NCBI GenBank assembly: GCA_961205875.1
Contig: OY540822.1
Location: forward strand, 6,574,501 to 6,638,500
Direction of reading: 5' to 3'
DNA: 64,000 nucleotides
Source of the DNA: Sialis fuliginosa
Taxonomy: Eukaryota; Arthropoda; Insecta; Megaloptera; Sialidae
In this document: one piece after another, positions 36,175 through 48,500 of the stretch
How the letters are laid out: each line of letters starts with the position of its first letter
Numbering within the stretch: the stretch's first letter is position 1
Program-made: the position numbers and the translations under genes
Notes under the pieces: model-generated
Database searches by the model: none
What the model was told of the DNA's origin: nothing
Seen by the model: only the letters and a program-made list of their open reading frames with translations

Positions 36175-36756
36175 CGTGATTTGTTTATTGTTTCCGTCAT
36201 TTGAAAAAAAGTGTTAAGAAGTTTGCCCACCGATATTTGCCTAGTTTCCTCCATTTGGATGCGCCATATTGAATTTTAACTGTTGCCAAAATTGTAATCA
36301 TGTATCTAATAAACTTCGCAAGTTGCGTTAAATAAAGTTTTTGAAACTTCTGCGATTTTGTCCACCATTTTGTATTTTCCATTCTGAATCTTGTTAAACT
36401 AATGTCAAAATCGTCATTAGCGATCTCAAAAATATGCAGACAATGAAATTATGACAGAGAAATGTCGTAAAAACTGTACATGAGTAGCATTAGGTTAGCA
36501 TTGTGCTAAATGGTGTTAAAGTTTCAAATCCGTTTTCTAACGTTAAAATAAAAGAACACGTGTTTAATGTTTGTGTCATTTTGATGTTATTACTTCATAA
36601 AATTTTTAAATCTTTTACTTATTTTTCATCTACATAAATTAAAACATACAACATATCACCTTAGCATTTAGTGTACAAACATGAATCGTTTTTAGATTTT
36701 ACAAAATTCTCTTTAATCATAAGACTCAAATTTTTGATTCCAAATTTAGGTAATTT
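36175..36756. other. Spacer, no recognised feature
   Basis: AT-rich sequence between the DNA transposon and the copia remnant; no supported ORF or repeat end. Confidence 0.4.
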
Positions 36757-37051
36757 TTAAAAATCATAAATAGCCTTATTTAATTTAACATTTCTTCCAT
36801 TAGGTAACCTCATATACACGTTTTCATTAATATCATTATAAAGAAATGCACCAATTACGTCCATTCGATTTCTCTGTTCTTTCGGTTGTTCGTCTATCTG
36901 AATTGTTTTTTCATCTTGTTCCATTTTATCTTCTATTAATTCAGTTTCATTTTGTATTATTTTAGATACTGTCTCTGATTTAATTTTCTTTTTTTCTTTA
37001 ATAGTTTCAGCATTTTCCTTTATAATATACCACATTTCTTTTAAGTTCTAC
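36757..37051 (-). pseudogene. Ty1/copia RT fragment (downstream half of an interrupted remnant)
   Basis: The minus-strand translation ends DVIGAFLYNDINENVYMRLP, then VKLNKAIYDF. This corresponds to the copia RT motif DVKTAFLNG..EE.IYM..P and the following KLNKSLYGL tract. The upstream part is lysine/glutamate-rich, like the copia linker between integrase and RT. It directly abuts the gypsy LTR at 37052 and continues the fragment at 44858-45015, with only the CTAC duplication between them. Confidence 0.7.
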
Positions 37052-37562
37052 TGTTAGGGTACTCAGGAGGTAGGCCTATACTCTACCTCAGAGGATTGAA
37101 CTCTTGGTGTCGTCCGTGTGTGAAGTTGTGTTGGTATTTTGAGACTTCAGGATTTTCTTGTTCTACTCACCTTCCCTTTTTGGTCACTGGGACTGAGGTG
37201 AGGTCGTAATAGCAATAAAAACTTTTGTTCAATTTTATGTTATTTATTTTTATTTAAAAATTAAAATAATTATTGATGTAATATGCAATTTTATGATTTT
37301 AATGATTATATTATTTAAGTTGAATTTTGACTATTGTCGAACGTTCTCTAAGAACTCGTCCAGTAAAACAGTGCCCGATAATCTGTTGTCACATCTTTTA
37401 TAACCTCGGTGACGCCGCGCTGGGTTGCAAGTTGCAGTTCCCAGGCATCACCTCAGTTAATTTGCCGACGTTTCACAACGTGACTATTTCGTGTGAACAT
37501 CAACGTGTGAACGACGACGTGTAACAACAAATTACGGAGCAAAGAGGTTTCGGGTTATAACA
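37052..37562 (-). repeat. 3' LTR
   Basis: 511 bp, TG..CA type with TGTTA/TAACA ends. Differs from the other LTR at about 37150, 37411, 37420 and 37545. Adjacent to the polypurine tract. Confidence 0.9.
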
Positions 37563-37577
37563 TCCCTCCCCCCAAAA
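37563..37577 (-). other. Polypurine tract
   Basis: On the element strand TTTTGGGGGGAGGGA immediately precedes the 3' LTR, the expected plus-strand primer. Confidence 0.8.
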
Positions 37578-37853
37578 TGAAAATAATTAATTTTTTTTGT
37601 TAATATAAAAAAAAATGAATTATTGAATAAAAATTAAAATCATGAAAAAAATTTTTTTTTTTTTTACAGTTCAACATTATATACTTATTATTTAATAGAT
37701 TAACAAATGTAAACAAGAATGGATATATACTAAAGATAACTTACAATTAGTTTACTATTATGTTTACTATAGTGTATCCTAAGTGCAGAATCAGCAACGA
37801 TAAAGCTTGTTGTACTAGTATAAGTTACAAACCATATCAACAGCTGTGTTAAT

Positions 37854-39740
37854 TTATAAGGTATTCTTCCTCGTGGAAGGTTTCTTTTTACTTATACGTA
37901 ATTTTGACTGATTTGCTGTTTCAATATATCCCAATTCGATTTCTTCGTTACTGCTCTCACCTGGATCTTGTTCCTTGCCTTTACAAATACGGATGCATTT
38001 TCCCTTTTTAAGTAAATAAATCAAGATAAGTAGTACTACGCAAATTAAAAGATACAAGAAAATATTGTTATATGAGACTTGCGAATCGGATTCCTTGATA
38101 GAGTTCGTCAAATCATTTAATTCGTTTACTTCAAAGCTTAATTTGGTTAACTCATTCGTATTTGTTAGGGATGATCTTAAAGTTAATTTTGTTCTATTGA
38201 TTAATCTTAGTTTATCTATCATAGGATAATTATCAAGAGATATGTTGAAATTCGGAATAAAATCTAGTCTAAGTGAGTTATTTACATTTAACCCATTTGC
38301 AAATATAATTATATTTTTAGAGGCTAATTTACAATTTCTTTGTAATGTTATAATGCCTTCATTATTTAGAAAAATATGCATTTGAACTTGGCTATGATTA
38401 CATGACAAAAAGAAATGTTCCTCAGTAGGAGCAATGAAAATATATGAGTTTTCCTTATTCATTTTAAATAGAATTGTCTCATTAATAAAAATTATTCTTT
38501 TTCGACATTCAGCTGGAACTGTGTTGCCCATCGACATTGATTTTATTTCACAATAGTTATGCATGTGAGAATAATAAATAGGTTGATTGTTGTTACAAAT
38601 ATATACATTTTCTAAAACCTTACATTTGCTGATGTCTTCAACCTTCATTATGATAAAATTATGATTTTCAAAATCACTTGCTACATATTCTACATTTATT
38701 TCTATGAACATATAATGTAGGTATGATATTTTTGTAGGTATAGGTATGATTTTATTTAATGTAAAACGCATATGGTTAACAAGTGGTAATCCCAGTATAA
38801 AGATTATATTGTCATTCTTACTATAAGCTTTAAGATTTAAAATTTGTGGTATGTAATGTAAATTGTTGAAATTTAAATCAATTGGAAAATTTGTACCTTG
38901 TGGTAAATAAGGTAAAGCATTTTTCATTTCAGTCATTATCCGTGAAGGTGAAATAACTGAAAGTATCAATATACCATTTTGAATAAAAGTTATTGAATCT
39001 ATAATTATTTTAATTTTGTTGTTTAAGAGCTCAATATAAGAAATTAAAAGTGATATCTGTTCATCCAAATCTTCCCGTATTCTATCAAATTCTAATTCCT
39101 TATTAGTTTTATTTATAATATAATTGATACGATCTTCTAATTTGTTTGTAGTGATAAATAGAAGTAACTCATTATATTTGACTGTATCCATTGTTTCATT
39201 GATATAATGTATACTAGAATTAACTATATGTATTTGTTTTTGCAATAATGTTTTAAATAAATTTTGATTACCTTTTAAATTATTTATTTGCTCGTTATAG
39301 TAAATTGCATCATTTTCATCTAAATTACCGAAAAGAGTTTTAGATATTGTTCCCACTGCATTTAGTAAACCTCGTTTAACTATTATATGTTGACTAAGCA
39401 ATTCTTTTACGATAGCTTTGTTTTGTTACATATCGTCAAGTTGAGTTTTTATACTTGTAATTAATATTTTACATGGTATTAATGTTTTATTAATGAATAA
39501 CTCATTTGAACAAAGTCTCTTAGTCCTTTGATAGTAGTATTTTAAATTTAAATGAAATTTATCTATATTAGCTAAGTCTATATTTGTTATTAAATTCCAT
39601 TCGTTATCGTAAAATCTTACTTTTCCTAAATTTTCATAATAAATTCCAGGGTTTGTTTTAAACCTGTCAATTCTATACATATCCTTACACACTATTGTTA
39701 CTACTAAACTTACCAAAAATAAAGTTACTATTTTATTCAT
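37854..39740 (-). pseudogene. env: env, F-type fusion glycoprotein with an in-frame stop
   Basis: The frame starts at ATG 39740 with a hydrophobic signal peptide of about 18 residues and runs about 104 codons to a TAA near 39424-39426. The same frame then continues without a break to 37854. Just after the stop is a basic furin-like cleavage position followed by a glycine/alanine-rich fusion-peptide-like segment, as in baculovirus F / gypsy Env proteins. A coiled-coil-prone region follows, and near the C-terminus a hydrophobic membrane anchor of about 20 residues with a basic cytoplasmic tail. In the family this protein mediates membrane fusion for infectious spread. With the stop in place no full product is expected. 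Role is assigned by architecture and family, not by experiment. Confidence 0.8.
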
Positions 39741-39784
39741 TCTTATCTGAAATTAAAGAACGTAAAATTAGTTTACACTTCGAT

Positions 39785-40740
39785 TTATTCTACATATTTC
39801 TTAATCCTATTTTTATGAATCTTAAGAAATCTATTGCCAATTTTAATGGTGTAATTTATATTAGAACTTTTACTTGTAATTTTATAAGGACCTAACCATT
39901 TAGGGGTTAGTTTTCTGGATTTACCACGTACTATTGTTTCATTACGTAATAATATTTTATCTCCTACCTTAAAATTTATATTCTTAGTATTTTTATCATA
40001 ATAAGATTTAGATTTATTTTTATTAGTTTCTAAGTTTTGTTTACAAATTTCATTTACAACTTGCATTCGTCGTTTAAGATCAAAATAATAATCGTCATAT
40101 GTGTATATTGGTTCTGGATATTTTAAAATTCCATTTAAAGATTCGGGTAAAGGACCTACAATATCTAAAGCACACTTCTGGAAAGGTCTATTCGATGTGT
40201 CAGTTATTACCATAGGAGCCCTATACGTACGTGAAAATTTATTTTTCTGACATTTTTCACATTTACTTATATATTGTTTAACATCCTTCTTTAAAGTTTT
40301 CCAATTATATTTTTCGCGAATTCTTTTAATAGTTCTATTTATTCCCATGTGCCCCCCTATAGGAGAGTCATGGTATTCATACATAATTTGTTCTTTTTCA
40401 TTTTCGGTTAACTCGTTATTATTATTTATATGATTATAAATTATTATTTTAATATTGGAATTTTTAAATATGTATCTGATCATAGATCGAACTTTATCCC
40501 ATTCTATAATTTGTTCATCGGTGTTTAACTTTGATAATGCTATATTATTTATTTTTAGTTCCTGGCATAAAGCCTTAAGATTTATTAAATTTGGAATATA
40601 TTTTCATATGTTAAAATTTCATTATTTTTATCTTTAACAATTAAAAATAAATTGTATCTTTCATCTTTTAAATAAGCGATTTCAGTAATTTTTTTATTTT
40701 GATTTTTAAGTAGTTTAATATCGTTGTTATAAGCAATCAG
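39785..40740 (-). pseudogene. Integrase region with catalytic-core deletion
   Basis: After the stop ending the upstream frame (40741) the same frame codes for about 55 further residues, then a frameshift near 40600 leads into the zinc-binding HHCC domain (H..H spacing near 40330-40370 and CEKCQKNK near 40240). The core begins with the first catalytic Asp (near 40165) and then, at about 40130, jumps straight to sequence typical of the integrase C-terminal half. The stretch with the second Asp and the Glu, roughly 100 or more residues, is missing. The C-terminal SH3-like part (KVGDKILLRNE, then KWLGPYKI) is present. This copy cannot encode an active integrase. Confidence 0.8.
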
Positions 40741-43700
40741 TTAATAATTATCATCTGCCGAATTAAAATCTGTAGAGACAAAATGTGCTCGTGCAGAAGT
40801 ACTATCAGCTGTAATTATATCCGCTTCGACATCATGTATGTTGTTGTTTATAATCACGGTCGTTGATAAGTCCTTTAAAAACTTATCATATGTTAATGAA
40901 TTTAATGTTATAGTTTGATATATTCTACTAAGTGCATCTGCATTGGAATTAATTTTTCCTGGTTTATAGACGATTAAGTAATTGTACTCTTCCAGCTTAA
41001 TTCTCCAACGCATTAACCTAGAACCTGGATCCTTAACATTAAAGAGCCATGTAAGAGGTTTATGGTCAGTTATAATTTTAAATTTAACGCCGTATAAGTA
41101 TGGTCTAAAGTGTTGAATTGCCCACACAATAGCTAATAATTCTTGCTCTGTGACTGAATATCTAGTTTCAGCTGCATTTAGTGTTCGACTAGCATAAGCA
41201 ATTGGCAAATCCTTACCTATTTCGCCTTGTGATAAAATTGCTCCCAAAGCCTTATTTGAAGCATCTGTAGTGAGTAAAAATTCCCTTGAAAAATCCGGAT
41301 ATTGTAAAATAGGAGTTGAAATTAATTTTTCTTTTAAAATTTCAAAAGCTTGTTGAGTAATTGAGTCCCAAATGAATTTACTATCCTTGTTTAATAATTT
41401 ATTTAATGGTTGAGCAATACCTGAGAAATTTTTTATGAACCGTCGGTAATAACCCGCCAATCCTAAAAACGATTTTATATCTTTCTCGGAAGTAGGAACA
41501 GGAAATTCTTTTACTGCCCTAATTTTTTCTGGGTCTGGTTTGATACCATTGTCAGTAATGACATGACCTAAATACGTAACTTCTTTTCTAAAAAATTGAC
41601 ATTTTTCAGGATTTAACTTTAAATTATATTTCCTGAGTCGATCAAAAATTTCGCTTAATCGATTGTTGTGTTCAGACAATATAGCTGAATAAATAACAAT
41701 ATCATCTAAGTAAACAAAACATTTAAGTCCTTGGAGTCCAACTAAAACGTTATTCATTAGTCTTTGAAACGTCGCAGGGGCGGATTTAAGTCCAAAAGCC
41801 ATACGATTGAATTCATAGTGTCCTAATGGTGTTGAAAACGCAGTTTTGTGTTTATCACGTTCGTTCATAGCTATCTGATGATAACCCGATGCCAAGTCAA
41901 GAGTCGAAAAGTATTTTGATTTACCTAATTGATCTAAAATTTCATTTATATTCGGTAGTGGAAAACTGTCTCCGATAGTTATATTATTTAATTTGCGAAA
42001 ATCTACAACAACACGCCATTTGATAAGTTCGTCATTATTAGATTTTTTTGGAACAACCAAAATAGGTGCGTTGTAAGGACTATTACTTTCACGAATTATA
42101 TTATTTTCTAGCATTTTATTAACTTGCGATTGAATTTCACTCTGGTGATGATAAGGTAAGCGATATGGTTTTACATGTATAGGTGGATGCTCTGAAGGTG
42201 TTGGTATGTTATGTGTAACAAGATCGGTAACTGTTAACTCGTCTTTATCTAAAAAAAATATATCATTGTAATTCTCGCATAAGTCTAGTATCGCATGTTT
42301 TTCCTCATCATTTAAATGATTAACTTGTATTTTGTTTTTTAATTGAGATAATCTTTCGGATGAAAACGAATTATTATTATTAATTATTGGTTTAACATTA
42401 TTTGTATTTAATTGTGTATTATCTATTTGTAATCGCGGTGTTTCTAAGTTATAATCAAAATTATTCGAATTTATAATACTCAAAATGCATTTATTATTTT
42501 CAGGTTTAACGAATGTATTTCCTACATAGATTCCTGTATCTAGCTCCTCTTTCCAGATTATTCCTTCATTGTTAGAGTTTGTTATAACTTCGATATAAGT
42601 CTCGGTACGAGCTTTTAAAGTACTGACTACGTTTGCGCAATTTATTTTCCATACATCATTTTTTATGTGCAAATTTCGATTATAATAGTCTAAAATTATT
42701 CCGTGTTTTAATATAAAATCACGACCTAATATTCCGTCACATGTTATTTGGAAATTGTCTTTGACGACATAAAATGAATGGCTTATAATTTGATTAGATA
42801 ATTTTATATTTGCATCGATACGCCCAAGAGTAGTAATTATTTCGTCTGAAATGCCTTTTAAATTTAACTTGTCATTGTATACCCAGACAGAATCCTTCAA
42901 TTGTTTAATTTTTATTAGACTTATATCTGCTCCGGTATCAATCAGAAAATTATTATTCGACGAAATTGTTTCTAACAATGCTATTTTAACCGATTCTAAT
43001 TTTTCAGTATTTATGCATCGTAGAGCTGATGCCTTTGTGCCATTTGAGCTTTCTTGTTTTGGCTCTGTCGGTCTCGCGTTTTGATTATAGTTATTATTTC
43101 GATTATAATTATTACTAGGATTAAAATTTTGTCGTCTTGATTCGTTATAAATCCTTGTACGACAGTGTTGAATTAAATGCCCCGGTTTTTTGCAATAGTT
43201 ACACATAATGTTATAAGAATTTATATTTCTTTTTAAGATACTATTACTGGTATTTGGCTTATTTTTATTAAAGTAACAATTATTGGTTGTATGCCCTATT
43301 TTCTTGCAAATACCGCATTTATTTTGAAAATTATGGGGTCTATTATATATACTTGAATTATTTATCATTTCTTCATCTATTGCTCCCGCTATTGCCAATT
43401 CTAAATTAAGATAATTCCTTGATTTGATTAGGAGTTTCAAATTAGGATGCAAACCCTCTTGAAAAATATTAAGCGCTTGTTTTTTCAATAAATTTAATAT
43501 GATTTCATTAGAACTAGGGTCATTAGTTTCTAGTATCGTTGCCTCAGTAAGAAGCATTAAATTGTTTTCTAGCCTTAGGGAAAATGATTTTACATCTTCA
43601 TTTGTTCTCTGTCTTAACTGGTTAAATTCTAGTTGTAACGAAGCTATCGTACGTTTGTCTAGGAACAAATCTTCTAAAAGTTTTTTCAAAGTAAGGTAAT

Positions 43701-43980
43701 TGTCTATTTGTTTGTAACGCACGGCTTGAAGAGCCTTACCTTCTAGTTTAAGATTTTTGACAAATTCTAATAAATCACTTCTATCTTCTTCTTTTACGCT
43801 ATTAAGAGCATATTCACAACTTAACAGAAATTCGGTTAATTTAGATGAACCACTTCCATCAAAACTTTTAATAATTTTCCTAGCTTCTGTAAGTGACATA
43901 AATTCAGCCATATTTGTGCACAAAATATTTGTATCTTTTAAATTAATTTTGCTAAGATTGATTGAAACAGGTAATTGCAT
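40741..43980 (-). CDS. gag-pol: Gag-protease-reverse transcriptase-RNase H polyprotein
   Basis: One 1079-codon frame. Gag-like N-terminal part (about residues 1-215), then two CCHC zinc knuckles (CGICKKIGHTTNNC near residue 222, CNYCKKPGHLIQHC near 260), an aspartic protease (LIDTGAD near 348), and a Ty3/gypsy RT with FSTLDLASGYHQI, KTAFSTPLGHYEF and YLDDIVIY near 757. An RNase H domain follows (TTDASNKALGAILSQ near 905, VTEQELLAIVWA near 943, ITDHKPLTWL near 970). Gag and pol are in one frame here, unlike the frameshifted arrangement of many gypsy elements. The start may be the first or the second ATG (residue 24). The frame stops before integrase. Confidence 0.85.
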   Translation of the reverse strand: MQLPVSINLSKINLKDTNILCTNMAEFMSLTEARKIIKSFDGSGSSKLTEFLLSCEYALNSVKEEDRSDLLEFVKNLKLEGKALQAVRYKQIDNYLTLKKLLEDLFLDKRTIASLQLEFNQLRQRTNEDVKSFSLRLENNLMLLTEATILETNDPSSNEIILNLLKKQALNIFQEGLHPNLKLLIKSRNYLNLELAIAGAIDEEMINNSSIYNRPHNFQNKCGICKKIGHTTNNCYFNKNKPNTSNSILKRNINSYNIMCNYCKKPGHLIQHCRTRIYNESRRQNFNPSNNYNRNNNYNQNARPTEPKQESSNGTKASALRCINTEKLESVKIALLETISSNNNFLIDTGADISLIKIKQLKDSVWVYNDKLNLKGISDEIITTLGRIDANIKLSNQIISHSFYVVKDNFQITCDGILGRDFILKHGIILDYYNRNLHIKNDVWKINCANVVSTLKARTETYIEVITNSNNEGIIWKEELDTGIYVGNTFVKPENNKCILSIINSNNFDYNLETPRLQIDNTQLNTNNVKPIINNNNSFSSERLSQLKNKIQVNHLNDEEKHAILDLCENYNDIFFLDKDELTVTDLVTHNIPTPSEHPPIHVKPYRLPYHHQSEIQSQVNKMLENNIIRESNSPYNAPILVVPKKSNNDELIKWRVVVDFRKLNNITIGDSFPLPNINEILDQLGKSKYFSTLDLASGYHQIAMNERDKHKTAFSTPLGHYEFNRMAFGLKSAPATFQRLMNNVLVGLQGLKCFVYLDDIVIYSAILSEHNNRLSEIFDRLRKYNLKLNPEKCQFFRKEVTYLGHVITDNGIKPDPEKIRAVKEFPVPTSEKDIKSFLGLAGYYRRFIKNFSGIAQPLNKLLNKDSKFIWDSITQQAFEILKEKLISTPILQYPDFSREFLLTTDASNKALGAILSQGEIGKDLPIAYASRTLNAAETRYSVTEQELLAIVWAIQHFRPYLYGVKFKIITDHKPLTWLFNVKDPGSRLMRWRIKLEEYNYLIVYKPGKINSNADALSRIYQTITLNSLTYDKFLKDLSTTVIINNNIHDVEADIITADSTSARAHFVSTDFNSADDNY

Positions 43981-44324
43981 GTTAATGATTCAAGGCTATG
44001 TTTATCATATTTATAATTAATTTTCCTATCAAAGAATGACTCTATAGATCTGGATAATACCTTTTAAAAAATAATTCTCAGCCTGCATACCCTCCTAGAT
44101 TATATGCTCATTTACAGTAATATATATAATAATGAAATTTAAATTAAAACTTACAATTATATTGTCCTGAATCTTGATGTTGACACTCACGACACAATCA
44201 CAACACTTACACCAACTAGTTCGCTTCTCTTCCAAGATGTTTGGGCTGGCTCTGCTGCAACCTGGGTCCAGACGCGCTCGCTTCCAAAATCTTCGATCTT
44301 ATCAGAATGTCTGATTGATTTCGC

Positions 44325-44346
44325 CACTGCCACCAGAATATTTATT
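44325..44346 (-). other. Candidate primer binding site region
   Basis: On the element strand, about eight bases after the 5' LTR, the sequence TGGTGGCAGTGGCG occurs. TGG-initiated tracts near the LTR serve as tRNA primer sites in gypsy elements. The priming tRNA was not identified, and the offset from the LTR is larger than usual. Confidence 0.4.
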
Positions 44347-44857
44347 TGTTAGGGTACTCAGGAGGTAGGCCTATACTCTACCTCAGAGGATTGAACTCTT
44401 GGTGTCGTCCGTGTGTGAAGTTGTGTTGGTATTTTGGGACTTCAGGATTTTCTTGTTCTACTCACCTTCCCTTTTTGGTCACTGGGACTGAGGTGAGGTC
44501 GTAATAGCAATAAAAACTTTTGTTCAATTTTATGTTATTTATTTTTATTTAAAAATTAAAATAATTATTGATGTAATATGCAATTTTATGATTTTAATGA
44601 TTATATTATTTAAGTTGAATTTTGACTATTGTCGAACGTTCTCTAAGAACTCGTCCAGTAAAACAGTGCCCGATAATCTGTTGTCACATCTTTTATAACC
44701 TCGGTAACGCCGCGATGGGTTGCAAGTTGCAGTTCCCAGGCATCACCTCAGTTAATTTGCCGACGTTTCACAACGTGACTATTTCGTGTGAACATCAACG
44801 TGTGAACGACGACGTGTAACAACAAATTACGGAGCAAAGGGGTTTCGGGTTATAACA
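44347..44857 (-). repeat. 5' LTR
   Basis: 511 bp, same ends and near-identical to 37052-37562. Confidence 0.9.
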
Positions 44858-45015
44858 CTACATCTTCTTTTCTGGCATAAATATCCTATAACCCTTTGTG
44901 TTTTCTCCGTACCCAATTCTGCCTTTGAATCCCACTTCAATCTTTTTTGTTCTGACACATGAATTGCTACTTTTGAACAATAAACTTTTAGGTTGTTTAT
45001 ATTATACAAATCCAT
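44858..45015 (-). pseudogene. Ty1/copia integrase C-terminal fragment (upstream half)
   Basis: Minus-strand reading gives VYCSKVAIHVSEQKRLKWDS and, after a one-base shift, GYGENTKGYRIFMPEKK. This is the copia tract HV...KR.KLD....FVGYS.NTKGYRIY.P just before the RT. The remnant was split by the gypsy element and resumes at 37051. Confidence 0.7.
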
Positions 45016-45559
45016 AAGGTGTTTTATGTTTTACTCTACTCTTTCCTGTTCTGTTTAGTACGTATACTGCAGTATGTTTCGTGACTTCCTGCACTTTTAT
45101 TCAGCGATTGATACTCGAGGTGCATTCAAATCTTATACAATTCGTTATTCATTCGCCCTAATAGTAAAATTTAGGACTTGCATCATTAGTAACACATTTG
45201 TAAATTCATCGTTAAATATACTAGCAGCGATATAAGATGCAATTTGAACTATTTTTGCACCACTGGAGAGCACTTTTTGGAAGTGTGTCGCAAAATAAAC
45301 TGATTCATCAACATATAATGTTCAACGACTCTCAACGAGTTTTATTTTTGTATACCTGGGTCGATTCTACGAAAAACATTATTTTTGTAAAGGTAGAATA
45401 ACTATTGTTCGCTCGCATCTGCCCTGCGCTGTATAACTCAGGTAATATTTGGAATATTCTTCAAAGTATAATTAATAAATCTAAGCAAAAAGAATTAAAT
45501 TTTTGAAAATTTCAGGGTGGTGTAACCCCTTAACAATAAAAATAAAACCGTTAATTTTT
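45016..45559. other. Spacer 3' of the NACHT gene
   Basis: No ORF or repeat end was supported. TTTATT at about 45339 would be an AATAAA signal for the minus-strand gene. Confidence 0.4.
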
Positions 45560-48500
45560 TTACTTAAGTAGTCCCATAGAACTGGAGTCGACCTTCCATG
45601 AGAGCAACATTTCCACTGCTTTATCATTCTTGGACCTGCGCGCTCTTTGCAGAGCTGTGGACCCGTTAATGTCTGTAATGTTTACATCGGCACCGCGTCT
45701 CAATAAAACGTTCAACATATCGCAATCACCAAGCAGAGCGGCACAATACAGGGGTGTTCTGTTATAACTGTCTACTGCGTTTACATCATTAACATCGACT
45801 AACATGTGTTGCACGTAGTTAACATCACGTCTCCAAACAGCTTGATGTACCCACGTGAGTAACCCACTGTCACTGCCACTGTCGCTATCACTGGCACTAT
45901 CTTCGTAGTCATGCAGATCACTGTTGTGCCTTAAAAATAACTGTACTAGTCGTTTTTTACCAGTTCTGTAGGCTAGATGTAGAGGTCGATCACCATAAAT
46001 ATTAGTAATATTAACATCTGCGCCTCGCTCTAGTAAATTCCTTACTATATGTGTGTAACCCTCCCTAGATGTATGGTGTAAAACTGTATTACTTCTCTTA
46101 TTAGCTATGTTTACATCTGCCCCTTTGTCTAAAAGCATCCTCACCACTTTCATGTGACCCATAAAAGCAGCAAGATGTAGAGGTGTGTTGCCGTCTATAT
46201 CACCTCTATTCAAATCTGCCACTCTATCTAATAGTGCCTTCACTATGTTTATATGACCATATCTAGCAGCACGGTGAATGGCTGTCTCACCTGTGTTATT
46301 AATCCTATCCACGTCTATCCCTTTTTTGAATAGTACATTCAGTAGTTCTATGTTACCCCATCTAGCAGCATCATGCAAAGCTGTATTACCGTTGATATCA
46401 CCTTTACCAAGAAGATACTGGAATGCTCCACATTGTTTGTTTTTAATTTTTTCAACACAACAATTGATTAATTGTTTTGCTATTTGTGTGTTATTTTTTC
46501 TGATTGCAATACTAAGAGGAACGGATGTAAGGTAACCAAATGAGAGCAATTTTTCTAAATTATTCGAATTTTCTTTGAAACAATCCAATAAAAAAGTTAC
46601 AGTCTCAGAATTGTTTTCAGAAGCAGCTATATATAGATAGTGGTTCTTTTTTAAGTTTATATAATTTTTATTAACAAATTGTCTATACTTTGCTTTTGTT
46701 TCATCATTGTTGAATTCGTAAGTATTTATGAATTTCCTCAGTATTGTTAAATTCCATTTACATAATACAATTGTAAATAATAATGCCATTATTTTATCTT
46801 TGTTGAAATATTTTTGTATATATGTTGACGTAAAATATTCGGCGAATGTTCTGTGAATAAATTCTGCTCTTTGACCTTTTATTTGTGTAATGATACCAAT
46901 TTTCGTTATTTGATCTTTGAAACCATCATCAATTTTTTCCAAAATTAATTTTTCACCAAAAAGTAACCTCATTGCTAAAATTTCGTGTTTTTCCTTGTAA
47001 CTTTTCTGTAATTGTTCCTCATCTTTCTTAATAGATGGATTCGTTTTGTCTTGCTTCTTTTTTTCAGTTGAATAAATTTCAAATTTTTTGTTGACGAATT
47101 TGTTGAACAATTTAGATAAATTAAATATTTCTTCGATATTCAGTTCCTCATTATTAGGATCAGTATTTAATATTTCAATGACAATTTTGAGTAAAAGAGG
47201 AGCTCCCAATAAGTCTTTAAAATTCGATTCTTTATTTATTTTTTCTAACAATGTTTTAATGTCTGAATTGTTTGTTTCCAGTATTTTGCTCATATACAAT
47301 ATTTGATCTTGTTCGCTGTACTGTGTTAATGACAATGCGAATGTTGCCAATGTTTCTTCCAGACTAGACGTTTGCGCCGACCTCGTTGTCACGAACAGCT
47401 GAAATGTTTTTAATTTGTTCAGTGATTTAATAAAATTTATAGCGGCATCTTCATAATCTGGACATATTTCATCAAATCCATCGAACAATAAAATTATTTG
47501 ATTTTTATTTTTCACAGCAAAATTAAAAACTTTTTGTGATAGTACCGAAGGTTTGGCTTCTGTTAATAATTCATTCTTTATGAAATCTACTGTAGCTTCT
47601 TGATTATTACAATTTATGTTTTTATTAAAAGAATTCGTGTGGTCGTTGAGGTTAAGCCGGATTATTATTTTCGTTGGGTATTTAATTTGTAATGTGTTGC
47701 ATATATTACTCATAAGTAAAGACTTTCCCATTCCTGGGTTATCGGATATGAGAAAAGTATTCAGATCTAAATTACACAGTTGATCTTCAGTTAAAATAAC
47801 ACAATCAGTAGTTTTAAAATCACGGAAAATTTCAGAACGTATTGTATCTTTATTTTCGTTGATGAATTTTCTTAGATTTGTTAAATCGCCATTAGTTTGA
47901 GTCCACAGCAAGTATTTATTATATTTTATAAAATAATGAAGAGTGCTTCCAGGGTTTTCTTCGCACATAGATTTAAATTTATTTAAATTGTTGATTATGT
48001 ATGGTTCTTTAAAATCACATAATTGACATTCTTTTATCACCGCTGGGTAGCGCAATTGCCTGTCAATATAATATGTATCCAATTTGTTGATACCAGAACG
48101 ATTGAAACTTATATTCAGTTCCTTGTAATCTTCGTCCAAGAAACACTTTAAAACGTTTTCTGTCAATACATCGTTCAATCTATCCTCTAACTCTTCTGTT
48201 AACGACTGAGAATTTACTTGAAGTATTTCACCGAAACCAGATTTGTATCCATTAAATAAAACACATTTATTGTTTAATATATATTGTTTAGAGGCATTCG
48301 TCAATACATTAAAATTGTTATCTTTATCTTCGTAAATTTGATAGCAATTTTGCATTTCTGGAAATTTTTGTTCAATTGAAAAAATTATAATGTATTTTTT
48401 ACCATTCTTTTTCAAAATATATTCTAATATTTGTAATTGATCGTTGTTTTTAATACAAATAATTATAAGGTTATATGAAGTCGTGGCTTTTAAATTACTC

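Larger units (their letters stand above)
37052..44857 (-). mobile_element. Ty3/gypsy element with envelope gene (errantivirus-like), defective
   Basis: A 7806-bp unit read on the minus strand: 5' LTR (44347-44857), gag-pol, integrase, env, polypurine tract and 3' LTR (37052-37562). LTRs are both 511 bp, begin TGTTA and end TAACA, and differ at only four positions by eye. CTAC is duplicated at 37048-37051 and 44858-44861. Defects are a stop and frameshift between RNase H and integrase, loss of most of the integrase catalytic core, and an in-frame stop in env. An env-bearing gypsy element is by family an insect endogenous retrovirus. Confidence 0.9.

Noticed and set aside
37327-37524. 65-codon frame repeated at 44622-44819
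   Set aside because: It lies inside the two LTRs in antisense; duplicated only because the LTRs are.
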